The notes under the pieces are model-generated. The model saw only the letters and a list, made by a program, of their open reading frames with translations. It had not been told where the DNA came from and did no database searches. Position numbers and translations under genes: made by a program. This document shows positions 63,491-64,000 of a stretch of 64,000 bases of DNA, piece after piece. How positions within the stretch are numbered: position 1 is the first letter of the stretch; each line of letters begins with the position of its first letter. This DNA comes from Lactiplantibacillus plajomi (GTDB lineage: Bacteria; Bacillota; Bacilli; Lactobacillales; Lactobacillaceae): NCBI RefSeq assembly GCF_005405405.1, contig NZ_BJDZ01000004.1, forward strand, positions 1 through 64,000, in the 5' to 3' direction.

Positions 63491-63503
63491 AAGTTAAGTC
63501 ACA

Positions 63504-64000
63504 TTAGTGAAACTCGTCGTCGGCAATTTTTGCCAATAAATCGCGGGACGGGATGAAGTAGACCTGTCCGGATAAAATCTTGGAGAACGTCAGCAGGAAG
63601 TCGGATTGGGCAAGCATGTTCTTAAGCATTCCCTTGGTGACGGTCCAGTGACGGGCGTAACCGATGAAGTAGGTCCCGGTATTACCGGCCGCTGGGTTGG
63701 AGAACGGCACGTTCATCCGCACGATTTTTTGTTCAACACCGTCGACTTCAAATTGTGACGCGACGTTATGGGCGTTCTTGAACTTATCTTCGTCGGCCAG
63801 TTCGAAGTCGCTGAACTTCTCACGTCCAACCGCTTTTTCTTGGTTTTCGGTGGACATGTGTTCCCAAACCGGCATGTCGTGTTGCCATTTTTGGGCGAAG
63901 GCGTAGGAGCCGTTTTCAAATGTCGGGTCTTCGTCACCGACGAGCGCGTAATCGGCGGCGTCTTCCACGGCAGGGGCTTCGGTCCCGTCGATAAAGCCGA
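63504..64000 (-). CDS. DyP-type peroxidase, C-terminal part (cut by window)
   Basis: The frame runs off the window end. The DyP signature GFIDGTE is encoded in the last bases (about 63976-64000), followed by GSYAFAQKWQHDMPVWE and GTYFIGYARHW near the C terminus; the heme-ligand His lies in this part. DyP peroxidases oxidise dyes and other substrates with H2O2 and need heme. The N-terminal part lies outside the window, so the start and any signal are unknown. Confidence 0.88.
   Translation of the reverse strand, partial: GFIDGTEAPAVEDAADYALVGDEDPTFENGSYAFAQKWQHDMPVWEHMSTENQEKAVGREKFSDFELADEDKFKNAHNVASQFEVDGVEQKIVRMNVPFSNPAAGNTGTYFIGYARHWTVTKGMLKNMLAQSDFLLTFSKILSGQVYFIPSRDLLAKIADDEFH

Overview
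The window looks like part of a chromosome from a mid-GC lactic acid bacterium of the Lactobacillaceae, probably near Levilactobacillus, Lactiplantibacillus or Secundilactobacillus. The reasons are strong AGGAGG-type ribosome binding sites, many CcpA-type cre sites, a class II galT inside a galK-galE-galT-galR operon, a WxL/DUF916 surface-protein cluster, a water-forming NADH oxidase, an M13 PepO endopeptidase and a menaquinone methyltransferase gene. The genus is inferred and not proven. No rRNA, tRNA, CRISPR array, prophage or intact insertion sequence was found.

Layout. 0.2-3.8 kb: aldo/keto reductase, small PPOX-fold protein, two-domain SGNH esterase, and an AraC-type regulator. 4-10.1 kb: a sugar operon divergent from the regulator, with GH42 beta-galactosidase, two GPH-family sugar symporters and a small SGNH esterase. 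10.9-14.6 kb: a stand-alone, divergent enolase and a P3A-type H+-ATPase. 15-17.2 kb: a uracil-DNA-glycosylase-fold protein and a secreted L,D-transpeptidase-like protein with three 90-residue repeats. 17.4-23.4 kb: galM, then galK-galE-galT-galR. 23.4-28.4 kb: an orphan HigA-like protein, then a ROK regulator divergent from a PTS EIIC and DUF4838 glycosidase-like pair. 28.6-39.4 kb: UbiB-like kinase, two small proteins, aquaporin, sbcDC and a MoxR-ATPase/VWA module. 39.5-45.5 kb: TetR regulator and a five-gene WxL cell-surface complex. 45.7-51 kb: MFS exporter, nox, GNAT and pepO. 51-56.9 kb: a lower-GC accessory-looking stretch with an orphan RelB/DinJ antitoxin, a small secreted peptide with a membrane protein, a Crp/Fnr regulator with metallochaperone and Dps, a HigBA toxin-antitoxin pair, and a thioredoxin/CstR-like operon. 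57-64 kb: LPXTG adhesin, P1B-type metal ATPase, SGNH esterase, menG-ydcF, and a truncated DyP peroxidase.

How the genes work together. Lactose- or galactoside-derived galactose would enter through the GH42/GPH operon and flow through the Leloir enzymes GalM, GalK, GalT and GalE. Shared operator-like words (GATTTACTAAAATTT) in front of galK and the first SGNH esterase suggest that GalR controls both, and cre sites suggest a CcpA overlay. A second visible regulon joins the Crp/Fnr-type regulator at 52.9 kb to the HMA-Dps operon and the metal ATPase at 60.7 kb: both promoters carry TTGA-N6-TCAA palindromes at the same distance from the -10 box. Several dispersed hairpin repeats sit between genes. 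The strongest leads for new biology are the Crp/Fnr metal/redox regulon, the EIIC-DUF4838 locus, the secreted-peptide/membrane-protein pair at 52 kb, and the repeat families.
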